Of a DNA stretch of 64,000 nucleotides, positions 62,311-64,000 are shown in pieces. The notes beneath the pieces are model-generated. The model did not search any database. It saw only the letters and a program-made list of their open reading frames with translations, and had not been told where the DNA came from. The position numbers were made by a program, and so were the translations under genes. This DNA comes from Tsukamurella asaccharolytica (GTDB lineage: Bacteria; Actinomycetota; Actinomycetes; Mycobacteriales; Mycobacteriaceae): positions 1 to 64,000 of the forward strand of contig NZ_VIGW01000006.1 of NCBI RefSeq assembly GCF_007858435.1. The letters run 5' to 3'. How positions within the stretch are numbered: the first letter of the stretch is position 1; every line of letters begins with the position of its first letter.

Positions 62311-63288
62311 TTATGGTCGAAGTATATCAGAATCGGACACGGTGCGGAATCCGATGTTGCTCGCCGTCGAGCGCGGGGTGTTGTGGCTGCGGGCCGCCAC
62401 GCGGTAGCGGTAGCAGTAGGAGTCGTGGCACAGGTGGCTGCCGCCGCGCAGCACCCGGGCGGTCCCGCGGTCCGGCCCGGAGGGGGTGTGCTCGGGCGAA
62501 ACCCGGTAATAGCGGACGGAGAACCGGTCGGCGCACCACTCCCACACGTTCCCCACCGCCTGGTACAGGCCGTAGCCGTTCGGTGCGTACGCCGCGGCCG
62601 GCGCGGTCCCGGCGGCACCGTCGGGCTCGGGGAAGTCCCCGACGAAGATGGCGCAGTCCCGCCCGGGGACCGGGTGCTCGTCGCCCCACGGGTAGCGCGC
62701 GCCCTCGAGGCCGCCGCGCGCCGCGTACTCCCACTGCGCCTCCGTCGGCAGGGCCCGGCCGGCCCACGCGCAATAGGCGAGGGCGTCCGCGTGCGAGACG
62801 TGCACGACCGGATGATCGTCGTGGGCGACGGTGCCCGGCCCGCCGGGCGTGCGGAAACTCGCGTCCGCCGTCGTCAGCCACCACGGCGTGCCCGGGATCG
62901 GCACCCCCGCGGACGGGTCCGCGGCGCAGGCGTGGAAGACCGCGGAGGAACCGAACCGCTCCGCGTCGGTGACGTGCCCGGTCGCGTCGACGAAGGCCGC
63001 GAACGCGGCCACCGTCACCGTCGTCGCGTCGATGGTGAACGCGGGCAGCACGACGCGGTGCACGGGGAGCTCACCGTCGGCGCGGTAGCCGTCGCCGTGC
63101 GCGTCGCCCATCGCGAACGCGCCCGCGGGGACGCGGGCCTGCGTGATCGGGTGCACCCCGCCGCCGTGCACCCCGCCCGGGACCGCACCGCCGCCCGGGA
63201 CCGCACCGCCGCCCGGGCCCGCACCGCCGCCCGGCGCCGCAGCGTGGCGCGGCGGCAGGTCCGGTCCGGGGGGCGTACAGCAGGTCAC
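62311..63288 (-). CDS. Formylglycine-generating enzyme (SUMF1/FGE family)
   Basis: This 325-residue enzyme converts the sulfatase CxPxR cysteine to formylglycine. The catalytic pair is visible in GGSHLCHDSYCYRYRVAARS (about C287 and C292), almost identical to the Streptomyces coelicolor enzyme. LPTEAQWEYAARGG and NVWEWCADRF are FGE-fold signatures. A Gly/Pro/Val-rich repeat occupies about residues 20-45 and is encoded by tandem GCACCGCCGCCCGG-type DNA. The GTG overlaps the cysNC stop (GTGA), so the two are translationally coupled. Confidence 0.93.
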   Translation of the reverse strand: MTCCTPPGPDLPPRHAAAPGGGAGPGGGAVPGGGAVPGGVHGGGVHPITQARVPAGAFAMGDAHGDGYRADGELPVHRVVLPAFTIDATTVTVAAFAAFVDATGHVTDAERFGSSAVFHACAADPSAGVPIPGTPWWLTTADASFRTPGGPGTVAHDDHPVVHVSHADALAYCAWAGRALPTEAQWEYAARGGLEGARYPWGDEHPVPGRDCAIFVGDFPEPDGAAGTAPAAAYAPNGYGLYQAVGNVWEWCADRFSVRYYRVSPEHTPSGPDRGTARVLRGGSHLCHDSYCYRYRVAARSHNTPRSTASNIGFRTVSDSDILRP

Positions 63289-64000
63289 TCGTCGAGTATT
63301 CCCCGCTCCACGAGCAGCGCGATCACCCGCTGCGCGAGCTCGTCCGTGTCGGCGCCGGTGGTGTCGAACCGCAGGTCGGGGTCCGTCGGCTTCTCGTACG
63401 GGCCGTCGACGCCGGTGAGCCCCCGCAGCTCGCCGCGATCCGCTCGGGCGTAGAGGCCCTTCGGGTCGCGCCGGCGGCACTCGCTCACGGGCGTAGAGAC
63501 GTGCACCTCCAGGAAATCGATCTCGGCCGCCAGGTTGAGCTCGCGGGCGATGTCCCGGTCGGAGCGGAGCGGCGAGACCAGCGACGCGATCGAGATCACG
63601 CCGGCGTCCGCGAACAGGCGGGTCAGGTGCCCCACGCGGCGGATGTTCTCGGCCCGGTCGCCGGGGGAGAAGCCCAGGTCGTCGGAGATGCCGTGGCGGA
63701 TGTTGTCGCCGTCGATCAGGTAGGCGACGCGGCCCCGCGCGACGATCGCCCGCTCCAGGGCGACCGCCACCGTCGACTTGCCGGAGGCCGGTAGCCCCGT
63801 GAACCACACCGTGGCGCCGCGCTGGCCCGTCCGGGCCCACCGCTCGGCGCGGCCGAGCGAGCTCGGGTGCCAGCGGATGTCGTTGCGGGTCGCCTGTCCG
63901 GGGATCACCTCGCGGGCCTCGGCGATCGTGCCCGCGCCCACGGTGTCGTTGCTCGCCTCGTCGATGAGGATGAGGGCCCCGGTGTCCCGGTTCTGCGCGT
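63285..64000 (-). CDS. cysC: Bifunctional sulfate adenylyltransferase subunit 1/adenylylsulfate kinase CysNC, 5' part cut by window
   Basis: The frame continues through the window edge. The first visible residues NRDTGALILIDEASNDTVGAGTI match the end of CysN, and they run in frame into an APS kinase domain with GLPASGKSTVAVALE (P-loop), DGDNIRHGISDDLGFS and FLEVHVSTPVSECRRRDPKGLY. It is therefore a CysN-CysC fusion as in mycobacteria, making PAPS from APS. The GTG at 63941 is internal, not a start. It is followed by FGE with overlapping codons. Confidence 0.93.
   Translation of the reverse strand, partial: AQNRDTGALILIDEASNDTVGAGTIAEAREVIPGQATRNDIRWHPSSLGRAERWARTGQRGATVWFTGLPASGKSTVAVALERAIVARGRVAYLIDGDNIRHGISDDLGFSPGDRAENIRRVGHLTRLFADAGVISIASLVSPLRSDRDIARELNLAAEIDFLEVHVSTPVSECRRRDPKGLYARADRGELRGLTGVDGPYEKPTDPDLRFDTTGADTDELAQRVIALLVERGILDE

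Noticed and set aside
63170-63245. CRISPR-like or minisatellite array near 63.2 kb
   Set aside because: The tandem GCACCGCCGCCCGG units are in frame in the FGE gene as a Gly/Pro-rich stretch. No spacers are present.

Overview
The window is high-GC actinobacterial DNA (about 70% GC by eye). It almost certainly comes from the order Mycobacteriales, and a Tsukamurella- or Gordonia-like genome would fit. Gene order follows the Mycobacterium tuberculosis Rv0862c-Rv0906 and Rv0944-Rv0946c neighbourhoods: a helicase-associated protein, moaC-mog-moaE, rpfA, moaD-moaA, cspB, a DUF2771 protein, an MFS protein, MarR, TrmH, DUF2537, sepH, serC, citA, gltA, accD3, echA6, an MBL-fold protein, then an Fpg-type glycosylase, an SDR and pgi. 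No prophage, plasmid, CRISPR array or intact insertion sequence was seen. I found one tRNA (Arg, anticodon CCT).

Layout. 1-1.1 kb: 3' truncated helicase-associated protein. 1.1-5.3 kb: molybdenum cofactor genes in two divisions around the resuscitation factor rpfA. Upstream of rpfA lie a c-di-AMP (ydaO/yuaA) riboswitch and a CRP-type site. 5.3-15.3 kb: cold-shock protein, two MFS transporters, DUF3027, a sacsin/Hsp90-like ATPase, PAP2 phosphatase, MarR, TrmH. 15.6-20.1 kb: sepH, serC, citrate synthase 2, pdxH. 20-29.5 kb: a half-length MFS gene, an SDR, an epimerase, gltA with an FKBP prolyl isomerase, a HugZ-like protein, a PT-rich lipoprotein, a GAF protein, an Nramp Mn transporter behind a perfect palindrome, and a DUF4333 protein. 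29.5-33.8 kb: a 1263-residue membrane STAND ATPase with a beta-propeller, divergent from a tiny LuxR-type regulator. 33.8-47.9 kb: lipid and redox enzymes (accD3, AKR, FMO, echA6, MBL), a VWA protein, tRNA-Arg, metallophosphoesterase, RNase HI, TetR-cobF, cysQ, and an Fpg/Nei glycosylase. 48-51.5 kb: iron uptake by a fused EfeU-EfeO protein plus the peroxidase EfeB. 51.5-60 kb: DoxX, a PapA-like acyltransferase, a MocR regulator divergent from yczE, an SDR, a small secreted protein, pgi and gabD. 60-64 kb: a type I sulfatase converging on a cysNC-FGE-vapB-vapC run. The run supplies activated sulfate and the enzyme that matures sulfatases.

Regulation is unusually readable. More than fifteen genes start 6-7 bases after a TANNNT -10 element, so they are probably translated from leaderless mRNAs. 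Two divergent gene pairs share overlapping -10 elements in intergenic gaps of 22-23 bp. Other points worth a second look are a 260-bp element with terminal inverted repeats, two related palindromes after stop codons, a 14-codon leader peptide before TetR-cobF, and strong apparent enrichment of the 9-mer CGACGGTGC.
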